The position numbers were made by a program, and so were the translations under genes. Under the pieces are notes generated by a model, which did no database searches, was not told the origin of the DNA, and saw only the letters and a program-made list of their open reading frames with translations. Below are positions 27,450 to 36,250 of a DNA stretch of 64,000 bases, piece after piece. The stretch's first letter is position 1. The number at the start of each line of letters is the position of its first letter. The DNA is from Mesorhizobium sp. B2-3-12 (GTDB taxonomy: Bacteria; Pseudomonadota; Alphaproteobacteria; Rhizobiales; Rhizobiaceae), in assembly GCF_006442205.1 (NCBI RefSeq), contig NZ_VFVR01000001.1, positions 434,001 to 498,000 of the forward strand. The letters run 5' to 3'.

Positions 27450-28211
27450 ATGGCGGGACAAGGCGACGACGACGAGCGGAGTTTCTTCTCCGAAGTGCCG
27501 GTCCGGCAAGCCGCGAAGGCAAAGCCCGCCCCAGCCGAAAAGCCGCATTATCTCGGCCATCGCGATCGTCTGCGCGAGCGCTTTGCGTCGGCCGGTCCGG
27601 ATGCCTTGCCCGACTATGAGCTTCTGGAACTCCTGCTCTTCCGCCTGATCCCGCGCGCCGACACCAAACCGGTCGCCAAGGCGCTGCTGGCCCGCTTCGG
27701 CACCTTGGCCGAAGTGCTCGGCGCGCCCGTTGGCCTTCTGCGGGAGATCAAGGGCATCGGTCCGGTGGTGGCGTTCGACCTGAAGGTGGTTGCGGCAACG
27801 GCACAGCGCATGGCGCGCGGCGAGGTTCAAGGCCGCGAGGTCCTGGCCTCATGGCAGCAGCTTCTCGACTATTGCCGCTCGGCCATGGCGTTCGAGGCGC
27901 GCGAGCAGTTCCGCATCCTGTTCCTGGACAAGAAGAACGCACTGATATCGGACGAGGTGCAGCAGACAGGCACGGTCGATCACACGCCGGTCTATCCCCG
28001 GGAGGTGGTCAAGCGCGCGCTCGAACTGTCGGCGACAGCGATCATCCTGGTCCACAATCATCCCTCGGGCGACCCGACGCCGTCGCGCGCCGATATCGAG
28101 ATGACGAAAGAGATCATCGAAGCCGCCAAGCGGCTGGGCATTTCCGTGCACGACCACATCATCATCGGGCGGAAAGGATACGCCAGCATGAAGGGCCTGC
28201 TGCTGATCTAG
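27450..28211 (+). CDS. radC: RadC-family JAB/MPN-domain protein
   Basis: The 253-residue product has an N-terminal HhH-type region ([20 protein letters not shown] ... [12 protein letters not shown]) and a C-terminal RadC/JAMM domain. The metal motif is [14 protein letters not shown], with [12 protein letters not shown] and [18 protein letters not shown] before it. The family is named for a DNA-repair phenotype that has since been questioned, so the biochemical role is unknown. The ATG at 27450 is chosen because the upstream extension is low-complexity. The neighbour map just before it is typical of rhizobia. A short CCCGCC-ac-GGCGGG hairpin follows at 28221. Confidence 0.92.
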   Translation: MAGQGDDDERSFFSEVPVRQAAKAKPAPAEKPHYLGHRDRLRERFASAGPDALPDYELLELLLFRLIPRADTKPVAKALLARFGTLAEVLGAPVGLLREIKGIGPVVAFDLKVVAATAQRMARGEVQGREVLASWQQLLDYCRSAMAFEAREQFRILFLDKKNALISDEVQQTGTVDHTPVYPREVVKRALELSATAIILVHNHPSGDPTPSRADIEMTKEIIEAAKRLGISVHDHIIIGRKGYASMKGLLLI

Positions 28212-28405
28212 ATCCAGGGTCCCGCCACGGCGGGTGACGTCTTGGCCGGAATTTGAAAATCGTTCAATCTTGGAAAGGACGATCCCGATATCGCTTGTTT
28301 TGCGGATCAATCTTCCACAGAGGAAGCGGCGCATCCAGTTTTTTGAAAGATGATTTCGTTGAGGGCAGGCATTTCCGCTGTTACGGTTTGAAACGCTTCA
28401 ATTGG

Positions 28406-29593
28406 ATGACGCAGTTGCAACGCAAGCGCCCGACCATAGCGGATGTCGCACGAACGGCCGGTGTCTCCATCGGCACGGTTTCGAACTTCATCAATGGCAC
28501 AGCCGGGCTGAAGGACGGCACGCGGGACCGCATCGAGAAGGCGATCGCCGCCTTGATGTACCGGCCGAGTTCCTTTGCACGCTCCCTGCCCGGCCGCCCG
28601 CCGCAGCGGCTGAAGAATCTCGACCATTTGCCGAGGCTTCTGGTGGCGGGCCGGGTGAGCGTCGACTTCCTGTGCCGCGTCGATGTGCTGCCGCATCGCG
28701 ACGACCGGATCACGGCAAGCCATATCGAAAAAGCGCTGGGCGGCCCCGCGGCCAACCTTGCGGTTGCCGCCGCGGGCGTCGGGGCGCCTTATGCGCTCGA
28801 CGTGGAACTGGCGACGGCGGTCGGCCAGGACGCGGAGAGCGACTGGGCGCTTGGCGCGCTTTCGAAACTGGGCGTCCACGCCTTGCCGATCCGCAGCACG
28901 CCCAACAACCGGCTTTCGCAGGCGATCGTCATCATCGAACGCAACGGCAGCCGCACCATCATCAGCGAACCGTTCGAACTGGGCGAAGTCGACCTGACCG
29001 CCAATCTGGAGATCAAACCCGAGCTACGCCCGGCCTGCCTGCACATCGAAGGCTTTCATTATGACACGATGACCGCCTCCATCGAGCGCTTTCATCAAGC
29101 CGGATGGAAAGTGAGCCTGCATTCCGCCGGCCTGCCCAGGAGCGCGCGGACGCCCGAAGTCTTTGCGCGGATGATCAGGCAGATCGACCTGACCTTCATC
29201 AACGACGTCATGATGCGCGAGATTTTCGGCTTTCGCACCGGTGTGGCGACCATGATCGAAGAGGTGCGGCTGATCCTGTCGCGCGTCAAGCCGCGGGGAA
29301 CGGTCGTGCTCACCCTTGGCGAGTTCGGCGCGGTCGTCTTTCCGTCGACGGGCGGACCGCGTATCGAGGTCCCGGCGCTGCCCGTCAACCGGGTCGACGC
29401 GACCGGTGCCGGCGACAGCTTCGCCGGCATCTTCCTCAGTCTGTGGCTGCATGGCGCATCGCTGGAAACAGCGGCCCGCTACGCGGCGATCGGCGCCAGC
29501 CTGACGACCACCGTCGAGGGCGCTCAAGGGTACATCGCCGACTTCACGACATTGAAAGCCGCCGCGTTGGCGAATGACGTGATGGCAAGCTAA
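28406..29593 (+). CDS. LacI-type DNA-binding domain fused to a PfkB-family sugar kinase
   Basis: The 395-residue product starts at the ATG at 28406 (MTQLQRKRPTIADVA). Residues 9-55 are a canonical LacI helix-turn-helix and hinge (TIADVARTAGVSIGTVSNFI, then GTRDRIEKAI). From about residue 78 there is no periplasmic-binding-like sensor domain. A PfkB/ribokinase domain replaces it: GGPAANLAVAAAGVGA near 113 and DATGAGDSFAGIFL with catalytic D337. It is first in an operon with transport and hydrolase genes. The product is probably both kinase and sugar-responsive repressor, or a repressor that uses the kinase fold as sensor (inference). No Shine-Dalgarno is obvious, so a start further upstream is possible. 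Confidence 0.88.
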   Translation: MTQLQRKRPTIADVARTAGVSIGTVSNFINGTAGLKDGTRDRIEKAIAALMYRPSSFARSLPGRPPQRLKNLDHLPRLLVAGRVSVDFLCRVDVLPHRDDRITASHIEKALGGPAANLAVAAAGVGAPYALDVELATAVGQDAESDWALGALSKLGVHALPIRSTPNNRLSQAIVIIERNGSRTIISEPFELGEVDLTANLEIKPELRPACLHIEGFHYDTMTASIERFHQAGWKVSLHSAGLPRSARTPEVFARMIRQIDLTFINDVMMREIFGFRTGVATMIEEVRLILSRVKPRGTVVLTLGEFGAVVFPSTGGPRIEVPALPVNRVDATGAGDSFAGIFLSLWLHGASLETAARYAAIGASLTTTVEGAQGYIADFTTLKAAALANDVMAS

Positions 29594-29648
29594 GTCAATA
29601 CCTTACCGGGATGAAAGCATCCCCACACCAGGCAATATCGGGAGAAAC

Positions 29649-30431
29649 ATGATCATGGCGAAAGCGAAAGTCCTTCTGGTCGGCGAGAGCTGGATGAGTT
29701 CGGCCACCCACTACAAGGGTTTCGACCAGTTCGGCAGCGTCACCTTCCATCTCGGCGCGACACCTTTGGTCAACGCCCTGAAGGACAGCGAATTCGATCT
29801 CGAATACATGCCGGCCCACGAAGCCGTCGAAAAGCTGCCTTTCACCATGGAAGGCCTGTCGCAATACAGGGCGATCATCCTGTCCGATATCGGCGCGAAT
29901 TCGCTGCTGCTGCATCCTGACGTCTGGCTGCACGGCAAGACCGTTCCCAACCGGCTCAAGCTTCTTCGAGACTGGACGCAAGCCGGCGGTGGGCTGGTCA
30001 TGATCGGCGGCTATTTCAGCTTCCAGGGCATTGACGGCAAAGCCCGCTGGCATCGCACGGCCGTCGAGGATGCGCTGCCGGTAACCTGCCTTCCCAATGA
30101 CGACCGGCTCGAAATCCCGGAGGGCTTCCGGCCCGAGATCACCGGCCCCAGGGATCATCCGCTGTTTGCCGGCATCGACGGCGAATGGCCCATTCTTCTC
30201 GGCGCCAACGAGGTCGTTACCCGCGACCGGGATGATGTCGAGGTGCTGGCGCGGTTGCCGCGGGACCAGGGCGGTCATCCGCTTCTGGTTACCGGGCGCC
30301 ATGGCGAGGGGCGCACGCTGGTCTGGACGTCGGATATCGGGCCGCACTGGCTGCCGAACAGTTTCGTCGAATGGCCTGGCTATGCCAGGCTTTGGACCAA
30401 TGTGCTGCGCTGGGTGAGCAAGACCATCTAG
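29649..30431 (+). CDS. GATase1-like (PF07090-type) cytoplasmic protein
   Basis: The 260-residue product has GGGAG just before the ATG. The sequence has a class I glutamine-amidotransferase-like fold pattern: KVLLVGESWMSS at the N-terminus, YRAIILSDIGANSLLL, GGGLVMIGGYFSFQG and HGEGRTLVWTSDIGPHW. The nucleophile position of true amidotransferases is not evident, as with many members of this ThuA/GATase1-like group. It sits 55 bases after the kinase-regulator fusion and 36 bases before the ABC ATPase gene. Its activity is unknown. Context suggests sugar or sugar-amide metabolism. Confidence 0.8.
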   Translation: MIMAKAKVLLVGESWMSSATHYKGFDQFGSVTFHLGATPLVNALKDSEFDLEYMPAHEAVEKLPFTMEGLSQYRAIILSDIGANSLLLHPDVWLHGKTVPNRLKLLRDWTQAGGGLVMIGGYFSFQGIDGKARWHRTAVEDALPVTCLPNDDRLEIPEGFRPEITGPRDHPLFAGIDGEWPILLGANEVVTRDRDDVEVLARLPRDQGGHPLLVTGRHGEGRTLVWTSDIGPHWLPNSFVEWPGYARLWTNVLRWVSKTI

Positions 30432-30467
30432 CCACTCAATCCGATCAGCAACCGCTGGGAAACCGCC

Positions 30468-31238
30468 ATGACAGCCCCGTTTCTTGTCGCCAGGAACATC
30501 GCCAAGCGCTTCGGCGCGCTGACCGCGCTCGCCAATGTCGACCTGGAAGTCCGCTCCGGCGAAGTGCTGGCGCTGCTCGGCGACAATGGCGCGGGCAAAT
30601 CGACCTTCATCAAGATCCTGGCGGGCGCCCATCCGCCGAGCGAGGGCGAGATCATCATCGAAGGCAGTCCGGTGGCCTTCTCCTCGCCCAAGGATGCGGC
30701 CGCATCGGGAATCGCGACGATTTTCCAGGAATTGGCGCTTTCCGAGAACCTGTCGATCGCCGAGAACGTCTTTCTCGGCCGTGAATTGAAACGCTCCATT
30801 TTGGGCATCCCCTTTCTGAAGCGGAGAGAAATGCGCCAGCGCGTCGATGGGCTGCTGCAGGAACTCGACGCCCATATTTCCGACCCCGAAGCGCCGGTCG
30901 GCAGCCTGTCGGGCGGCCAGCGCCAAGCCGTCGCCATCTGCCGTGCGCTCAATCTGAACGCCAAACTGGTCATCATGGACGAACCCACGGCAGCCCTTGC
31001 CGTCGCCGAGACCCGCAAGGTGCTGGCGCTGACGCGGCGGCTTGCCGCGCGCGGCTGCGCCGTCGTCCTCATCAGCCACAACATTTCGGAAGTGTTCGAA
31101 GTCGCCGACCGCATCGTCGTCTTCCGACGCGGCCGCAAGGTGGCCGAACGGCTGGCCGCCGAGACCAATCACGAGGAAGTCGTATCGCTCATAACAGGCG
31201 CCCATCCCGACGTGCGGGCGCTCGAAAAAACAAACTGA
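30468..31238 (+). CDS. Sugar ABC transporter, single-domain ATP-binding subunit
   Basis: The 256-residue product has Walker A GDNGAGKST, signature LSGGQRQ, Walker B LVIMDEP and an H-loop LISHN. Ribose-type importers usually have a duplicated ~500-residue ATPase. This one has a single domain, as in FrcA of the rhizobial fructose system. GGGAA precedes the ATG. It lies between the GATase1-like gene and the binding-protein gene, and with two permeases downstream makes a complete CUT2-type importer. Confidence 0.94.
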   Translation: MTAPFLVARNIAKRFGALTALANVDLEVRSGEVLALLGDNGAGKSTFIKILAGAHPPSEGEIIIEGSPVAFSSPKDAAASGIATIFQELALSENLSIAENVFLGRELKRSILGIPFLKRREMRQRVDGLLQELDAHISDPEAPVGSLSGGQRQAVAICRALNLNAKLVIMDEPTAALAVAETRKVLALTRRLAARGCAVVLISHNISEVFEVADRIVVFRRGRKVAERLAAETNHEEVVSLITGAHPDVRALEKTN

Positions 31239-31272
31239 AACGCACGTCATTCCAGAGAGGATCAAAACCACA

Positions 31273-32259
31273 ATGCTTTCACATCTAAGGAAAGTGCTCG
31301 CCGCCTCGGCATTGTCGCTCGCCGTTGCCACGGCGGCGCATGCGGCCGACAAGCACAAGGTCGCCTTCGTCCCGCAGCTGATCGGCATTCCCTATTTCAA
31401 CGCCATGGAAGCCGGCGGCAATCGCGCCGCCAAGGATCTCGGTGTCGACTTCATCTATTCCGGCCCTGTCGACACCAATCCGGTCGATCAGTTGCAGATC
31501 GTGCAGAACCTGATCGACCAGGGCGTCGAAGCGATCTCGGTCAGCGTGCTCGATGCCTCCAGCATCGCTCCCGTGGTCGAGAGCGCCAAGGCCAAGGGCA
31601 TAAAACTGTTCACCAGCGACAGCGACGCGCCCGACAGCGGCCGCGCGGTCTATGTGGCCCAGGCTACCGACGAAGGCCTCGGCACGACGATCATCGACGA
31701 ACTCGTCAAGCGCGTCGGCGAGGACGCGACGATAGGCATCGTCTCGGGCGAAGCCACGGCATCCAATTTGAACGCCTGGATCGGCTTCATGCAGAAGGAG
31801 GCAACCGCCAAATATCCGAAGCTGAAGCTGCTTGCTCCGCAATTTGCCGGCGGCACTGCCGAGCGCGCCGCGCAGATCTCGGGCGACCTCATGGCCGCCA
31901 ATCCCGACATCAAGGCCATCATCGCCGTTGCCTCCTCGACTTGCCCGGGCGTCGCCCAGGCGATCGAAACCGCGGGCAAGATCGGCTCGGTCATCGGCGC
32001 CGGCTATTGCAGCCCCAACACCGCGCGATCCTACCTGAAGAGCGGCGCCTTCAGCTTCACCGTGCTGTGGGATCCCGAACAGCTCGGCTACCTCACGGTC
32101 TGGGCCGGCAAGCAGCTGATCGATGGCAAGAGCCTCGAGGCCGAGAACAAGATCTCCGGCCTGGAAAAGCCCGCCACCTATGATGCCGCGAAGGGCATTC
32201 TCCTGCTCGGCCCGCCAGCCGTCTTCACCAAGGACAATGTCGACAAGTTCAACTTCTGA
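31273..32259 (+). CDS. Sugar ABC transporter periplasmic binding protein (RhaS/LsrB-like)
   Basis: The 328-residue product has a signal peptide (ASALSLAVATAAHA, cleaved near residue 24). The mature part is a type I periplasmic-binding fold: HKVAFVPQLIGIPYFNAMEAG, DPVDQLQIVQNLIDQGVEAISVS-like strands, SDSDAPDSGRAVYV and WDPEQLGYLTVW. It belongs to the Peripla_BP_4 group that binds pentoses, rhamnose, autoinducer-2 or similar ligands. The pocket residues D, D and W suggest a small polyol or sugar, but the ligand is not predictable by eye. GAGAGGA precedes the start at 11-base spacing. Confidence 0.92.
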   Translation: MLSHLRKVLAASALSLAVATAAHAADKHKVAFVPQLIGIPYFNAMEAGGNRAAKDLGVDFIYSGPVDTNPVDQLQIVQNLIDQGVEAISVSVLDASSIAPVVESAKAKGIKLFTSDSDAPDSGRAVYVAQATDEGLGTTIIDELVKRVGEDATIGIVSGEATASNLNAWIGFMQKEATAKYPKLKLLAPQFAGGTAERAAQISGDLMAANPDIKAIIAVASSTCPGVAQAIETAGKIGSVIGAGYCSPNTARSYLKSGAFSFTVLWDPEQLGYLTVWAGKQLIDGKSLEAENKISGLEKPATYDAAKGILLLGPPAVFTKDNVDKFNF

Positions 32260-32267
32260 GCCCTGAC

Positions 32268-33254
32268 ATGAATACGGTGCGACGGTCTGGAAACGGTATC
32301 TTCTCCATGAACGGGCGGGAATGGTCCCTGCTTGTCGCCTGCCTGCTGGCGATCACCATCTTCTCCGTCGCATCGCCGCATTATGCCACCTCGGGCAATG
32401 CGGTGACTGTGCTGCGCAACAGCGTCGAACTGCTGTTGATCGGCCTTGGCATGACCTTGCTTCTGGCCATGGGCGGTATCGATGTCTCGATCGGTATCGT
32501 CATGGGCCTCGCCGCCATTGCCATCGGGCGCATACTCGGCGCCGATGGCAGCCCGTTCCTGGCGATCGTCGCGGGTCCCATGGCCGGCGCGGTGCTGGGC
32601 TGCGTGACGGCCGCGGTGGTCGTTCTCGGCCGCGTTCCGGCGATCGTCGGAACGCTTGGCCTGCTGGGCGTCTACCGCACCGCCGTCTTCGTCCTGCTTG
32701 GCGGGCAATGGCTCTCCGGCCTGCCTTCGAGCCTCACCGATCTTCTCTCAACCACTGTGTTGGGGATCCCCGTCGCGGCCTTCGCCATAGCCGTTGCCTA
32801 TCTCGCCGTATGGCTGGCGTTGCGGCGCACGCCCTATGGATTGCACCTGCTGGCAATCGGCAATTCGGAAGAGAAGGCGCGGCTGTCGGGAATCCCGGTG
32901 GTCAAGATACGCTTCGCGACCTTCGTCATCAGCGGTGTCCTCACCGGCATCGCCGCCACTTTTTACGTCGCCACATACCGCAATGTCGAAATGACGATCG
33001 GCAGCACGCTGGCACTCGATGCAATAGCGGCGGTCATTCTCGGCGGCACCAGCATATTGGGCGGGCGATGCAGCCTGATCGGCACGGTGCTTGGGGTGTT
33101 GTTGCTCAGAATTCTGCAAAACGGACTGCTTCTGATCGGTATTCCCTCGCTCTGGCAGCCCGTCGTCACTGGCGTTCTCATCCTTGGCGTGCTCGGCTTC
33201 GAAGCCGTCTCCAACCGCCTCCCTCTGGCCCGGTTCCAGCGAGCCCGCGCATGA
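32268..33254 (+). CDS. Sugar ABC transporter permease (first)
   Basis: The 328-residue BPD_transp_2-type permease has about eight to ten hydrophobic segments, with the conserved GIDVSIGIVMGL stretch and the loop GNSEEKARLSGIPVVKIRF that contacts the ATPase. It begins eight bases after the binding-protein stop. Its TGA overlaps the ATG of the second permease (ATGA), so the two are translationally coupled. A second ATG (MNGREWSLL, codon 14) is possible. Confidence 0.93.
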   Translation: MNTVRRSGNGIFSMNGREWSLLVACLLAITIFSVASPHYATSGNAVTVLRNSVELLLIGLGMTLLLAMGGIDVSIGIVMGLAAIAIGRILGADGSPFLAIVAGPMAGAVLGCVTAAVVVLGRVPAIVGTLGLLGVYRTAVFVLLGGQWLSGLPSSLTDLLSTTVLGIPVAAFAIAVAYLAVWLALRRTPYGLHLLAIGNSEEKARLSGIPVVKIRFATFVISGVLTGIAATFYVATYRNVEMTIGSTLALDAIAAVILGGTSILGGRCSLIGTVLGVLLLRILQNGLLLIGIPSLWQPVVTGVLILGVLGFEAVSNRLPLARFQRARA

Positions 33255-34210
33255 AAACGCTTCGGAACCTGCAGGGTCCTGCCCTGACCCTCGCCTTGCT
33301 GTGCGGACTTTGGCTCATCGTGATCCTGGGCCTGCTGGCGCTAAAACCATCGGTTTTCAATCTCGGCACCGTCACCACCATCCTGCAGTTCTCGACGATC
33401 CTCGCTCTGGTCGGCCTCGGACAAGGGCTGGTCATCCTGGCCGGCGGAACGGGCATAGATCTGTCTGTCGGCGGTGCGGTCTCGCTCTCGGCAATCATCG
33501 CCATGCTTTGTCTGAAGCTTGGATTGCCGCCTGTTCTGTTGCCGGTCATCTGCATCCTGGCCGGCGCACTGCTCGGTGCGATGAACGGGTGGCTGGTCAA
33601 CGGTCTCGCCCTTCTTCCCTTCATCGCCACGCTCGGCACCTTCTTCGTCTATTCAGGCGTCGCGCTTGCCGTCACCGGCGGCGCGGCGCAGGCGGGGGTG
33701 CCCGCATGGCTGCTTCTGTGGGGCCGTGGGGTTTTCCTGGGCATTCCCGTTCCCTTCCTCACACTCGCCATCCCGTGCTTCGCGCTTGCCGGCCTGGTGC
33801 TGATGGCGACCGCCTGGGGCCGCTGGATCTATGCCATGGGTTTCAATGAACGCTCGGCCAAACTGGTCGGCATCCCGGTCGAGCGCGTTCGCTTCATTCT
33901 CTATGTGCTGAGCGGTGCCCTTGCCGGTGCCGCAGGCCTCGTCTCGATCGCTTGGCTGGGCAGCGGCAGGCCCAATATCGGCCAGAACCTCGAACTCGAA
34001 TCGCTGACCGCCGCAATGCTCGGCGGCATCGTCATCACCGGGGGGCGCGGCGGCGTCGGTGGTGTGTTCGCGGCTGTTCTGCTGCTGGTCACGCTGAAGA
34101 CCGGCCTCTTGCAATTGAACATCAACACGGTCTGGCAGGTGGGGATCGTCGGCGCCCTTCTGGTGTTCGTCCTGCTTGCCGACCGGCTTTCCCAACGTTG
34201 GAGATCATAA
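33251..34210 (+). CDS. Sugar ABC transporter permease (second)
   Basis: The 319-residue BPD_transp_2-type permease starts at MKTLRNLQGP. It shares the GTGIDLSVGGAVSL motif and the ATPase-contact loop GFNERSAKLVGIPVERVRF with the first permease, but is clearly divergent, which implies a heterodimeric channel. It overlaps the first permease by four bases and the M20 gene by one (TAATG), so the operon is tightly packed. Confidence 0.93.
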   Translation: MKTLRNLQGPALTLALLCGLWLIVILGLLALKPSVFNLGTVTTILQFSTILALVGLGQGLVILAGGTGIDLSVGGAVSLSAIIAMLCLKLGLPPVLLPVICILAGALLGAMNGWLVNGLALLPFIATLGTFFVYSGVALAVTGGAAQAGVPAWLLLWGRGVFLGIPVPFLTLAIPCFALAGLVLMATAWGRWIYAMGFNERSAKLVGIPVERVRFILYVLSGALAGAAGLVSIAWLGSGRPNIGQNLELESLTAAMLGGIVITGGRGGVGGVFAAVLLLVTLKTGLLQLNINTVWQVGIVGALLVFVLLADRLSQRWRS

Positions 34211-35526
34211 TGCCTTCCATGGAAGAGACCATCGCCGCGCGCGTCGAGGCAGCGGCCGATCGCATCGTCGAAACGCTGAGCGATCTCGTCGCCTTCCCTT
34301 CGATCGTGAAATCCAACCCGAAGGAAGCAGGTCCCGGCGAGCGCGATTGCCAGCTCTATCTGCAGAAGCGCATCGAGGCGCTGGGCTTTACGACCGATCT
34401 CTGGGATCCGGACGGCCCCGCGCTCTACGAAAAATACAAGGGGCGCGCCGGCGCCAACAAAGGCAGGACGTTCGACGGCAGGCCCAATCTCGGCGGCGTC
34501 TTGAAGGGCACTGGCGGCGGTCGTTCCATCATGCTGACCGGCCATATCGACGTCGTCCCGCCAGGCGCCGCCGGACACTGGGCAACCGACCCCTTCCAGC
34601 CCGTTCTCAAGGATGGATTCCTGCATGGCCGCGGCACCGTCGACATGAAAGGCGGCGTCGCCTGCATGCTGATGGCGGTCGAGATCCTCAGGGAACTCGA
34701 AGTTCCCCTGTCCGGCGACGTCGTTTTCACCACCGTCGTCGACGAGGAAATCGGCGGCATGGGTTCGCTTGCCATGGTCGATCGCGGCTTTCGCGCCGAT
34801 GCCGGTATCATGACCGAACCGACGGCGAACAAGATCGCTCCCCTCTGTCACGGGATCCTTTGGGGCAAGATCATCATCGACGGCATAGGCGGCCATGCCG
34901 AACTGACGCCGAACGCCTGGTATTCGAGCGGTCCGGTCGATGCCGTGCAGCTTTGCCGGCAAATCCTCGACGGCATCGACATCCTCAACCGGCGCTGGAT
35001 GTTCGACCCCAGGAAGAACCATCCGCTGATGGACCTGCCCAACCAGATCATCGTCACCCAGATCAATGCCGGCGAACACCCCTCCTCGATGGCGGGCCGC
35101 GGCGAGATCATCATCGACGCGCAGTACCTGCCAAGCGAGCATGACGAATTCAAGCTGGGCGGCAACGTCAAACGCGAGATCGAAGAGCATATCGCCAATG
35201 TCTGTCAGGCGGACCCTTATCTGCGAAAGCACCCTGCCCGCGTCGAATGGATCCTCGACGCCGACTGCGCCGAAATCCCGTCGGACAATCCATTCGTCGG
35301 CGTCTTCCGGCAGGCGGTCGAGCAGGCCAATTTGTCGCCGGTCCTCAGCGGCTTTGGCGCGCACAGCGATATCGGCTTGCCGACCGGTCTCGGCAACACG
35401 CCGACCGTCAACTTCGGCCCGGGCGATCCGGCGCAGGCACATCAGCCGAATGAACGTGTTTCGGTACGCGATCTCGTCGACTGCACGAAGGCGATCGCGC
35501 TCGCCGTCGAGAAATGGTGCCGTTAG
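34210..35526 (+). CDS. M20-family metallo-amidohydrolase (ArgE/DapE/ACY1-like)
   Basis: The 438-residue product has GGAG nine bases before the ATG. Family metal and catalytic motifs are TGHIDVVPPG (His and Asp), GRGTVDMKGG (bridging Asp) and DEEIGG (catalytic Glu-Glu). GFGAHSDIGLPTG and GPGDPAQAHQPNERV near the C-terminus give the remaining His ligands. M20 enzymes hydrolyse N-acyl or peptide amides in the cytoplasm. Its position as last gene of the ABC operon suggests that the imported compound carries an amide or acyl group. A dimerisation domain separates the motifs as usual. Confidence 0.92.
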   Translation: MPSMEETIAARVEAAADRIVETLSDLVAFPSIVKSNPKEAGPGERDCQLYLQKRIEALGFTTDLWDPDGPALYEKYKGRAGANKGRTFDGRPNLGGVLKGTGGGRSIMLTGHIDVVPPGAAGHWATDPFQPVLKDGFLHGRGTVDMKGGVACMLMAVEILRELEVPLSGDVVFTTVVDEEIGGMGSLAMVDRGFRADAGIMTEPTANKIAPLCHGILWGKIIIDGIGGHAELTPNAWYSSGPVDAVQLCRQILDGIDILNRRWMFDPRKNHPLMDLPNQIIVTQINAGEHPSSMAGRGEIIIDAQYLPSEHDEFKLGGNVKREIEEHIANVCQADPYLRKHPARVEWILDADCAEIPSDNPFVGVFRQAVEQANLSPVLSGFGAHSDIGLPTGLGNTPTVNFGPGDPAQAHQPNERVSVRDLVDCTKAIALAVEKWCR

Positions 35527-35573
35527 AGCCACCCCAGTGGCGATGGCCCGACAGGCTGCGGCTTTTCCAAAAA

Positions 35574-36098
35574 TCAGGGCGGATCGGTTTTGCAGCTGCC
35601 GGCAATCTGGCTGACCGCCTCGCCGAAACCGGCGAGGTCGAAATCGGCCTGACCGCGCCCGGACAACAGCCCGAAGCGCCATGACAGCAACAGGCGGTTT
35701 GCCGGAACGAGGCGCTTGATGCCATCGGCACCGTCGCGCATCAGCACCCTGCCGCGTGTGCCGACGGACCAGCTCTCGTCGAATTTGCCGGAACCGTCGA
35801 TGGCGACCGACATGGTGATTCTCCGGCTGGCCGAGACCGCGTCGTTCAATTGCAGCCATTCGGTCCATGCGGGCTCGCCGTCCGCCCGGCAGGCAATGGT
35901 CAGCACCGGGCTGTAGCTCAGCGCGCCACCGCCGGTGATCAGCTTGTTGGTGGCATAGACCGACGCGGTGACGAGGCCGTCATTGCCGGTGTCGAAACGC
36001 CAATTGTCCGTGCCGGCCCCGGCAGCGCCGCAGGCCAAGGCCAGGAAAAACCCTGTGGCGGCAGCGCGCCTCAGTTCCACGAACACCCGCAACGACAT
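35574..36098 (-). CDS. Secreted protein of unknown function, possibly VasI/TagO-like
   Basis: The 174-residue product starts at the ATG at 36098, with AGAGGT eight bases upstream. It has a signal peptide with core FFLALACGAAGA. The pattern of a central LTIACRADGEPAWTEWLQLN strand, later WSVGTRGRVLMRD, LLLSWRFGL, FDLAGFGEAVSQIAGSC and two cysteines recalls the VasI/TagO beta-sandwich. No type VI secretion genes are nearby, so the resemblance is only structural at best. It is convergent with the M20 gene, 47 bases apart. Confidence 0.65.
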   Translation of the reverse strand: MSLRVFVELRRAAATGFFLALACGAAGAGTDNWRFDTGNDGLVTASVYATNKLITGGGALSYSPVLTIACRADGEPAWTEWLQLNDAVSASRRITMSVAIDGSGKFDESWSVGTRGRVLMRDGADGIKRLVPANRLLLSWRFGLLSGRGQADFDLAGFGEAVSQIAGSCKTDPP

Positions 36099-36200
36099 CG
36101 CCAATTACCTCTGGTCTTTCAATCAACCAGATAATGATCAAGGCTTCGTATCGCCACTGGCACCCATCACAAGCCAATCCGATGTTGCAGTTTCGCAACG

Positions 36201-36226
36201 AAAAAGGCCGCCCGGAGGCGGCCTTT
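36201..36226 (-). terminator. Rho-independent terminator of tig
   Basis: The stem AAAGGCCGCC pairs perfectly with GGCGGCCTTT around a four-base loop. On the minus strand it ends in five Ts. It lies 25 bases past the tig stop. Confidence 0.9.
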
Positions 36227-36250
36227 CGGAATTCATTGGAATATGCGGAC

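Noticed and set aside
30428..31388. Long minus-strand open frames through the ABC ATPase
   Set aside because: They are shadows. The plus strand carries Walker A, signature and Walker B motifs.
33901..35868. 655-residue minus-strand open frame
   Set aside because: It is antisense to the second permease and M20 genes, which have complete motifs on the plus strand.
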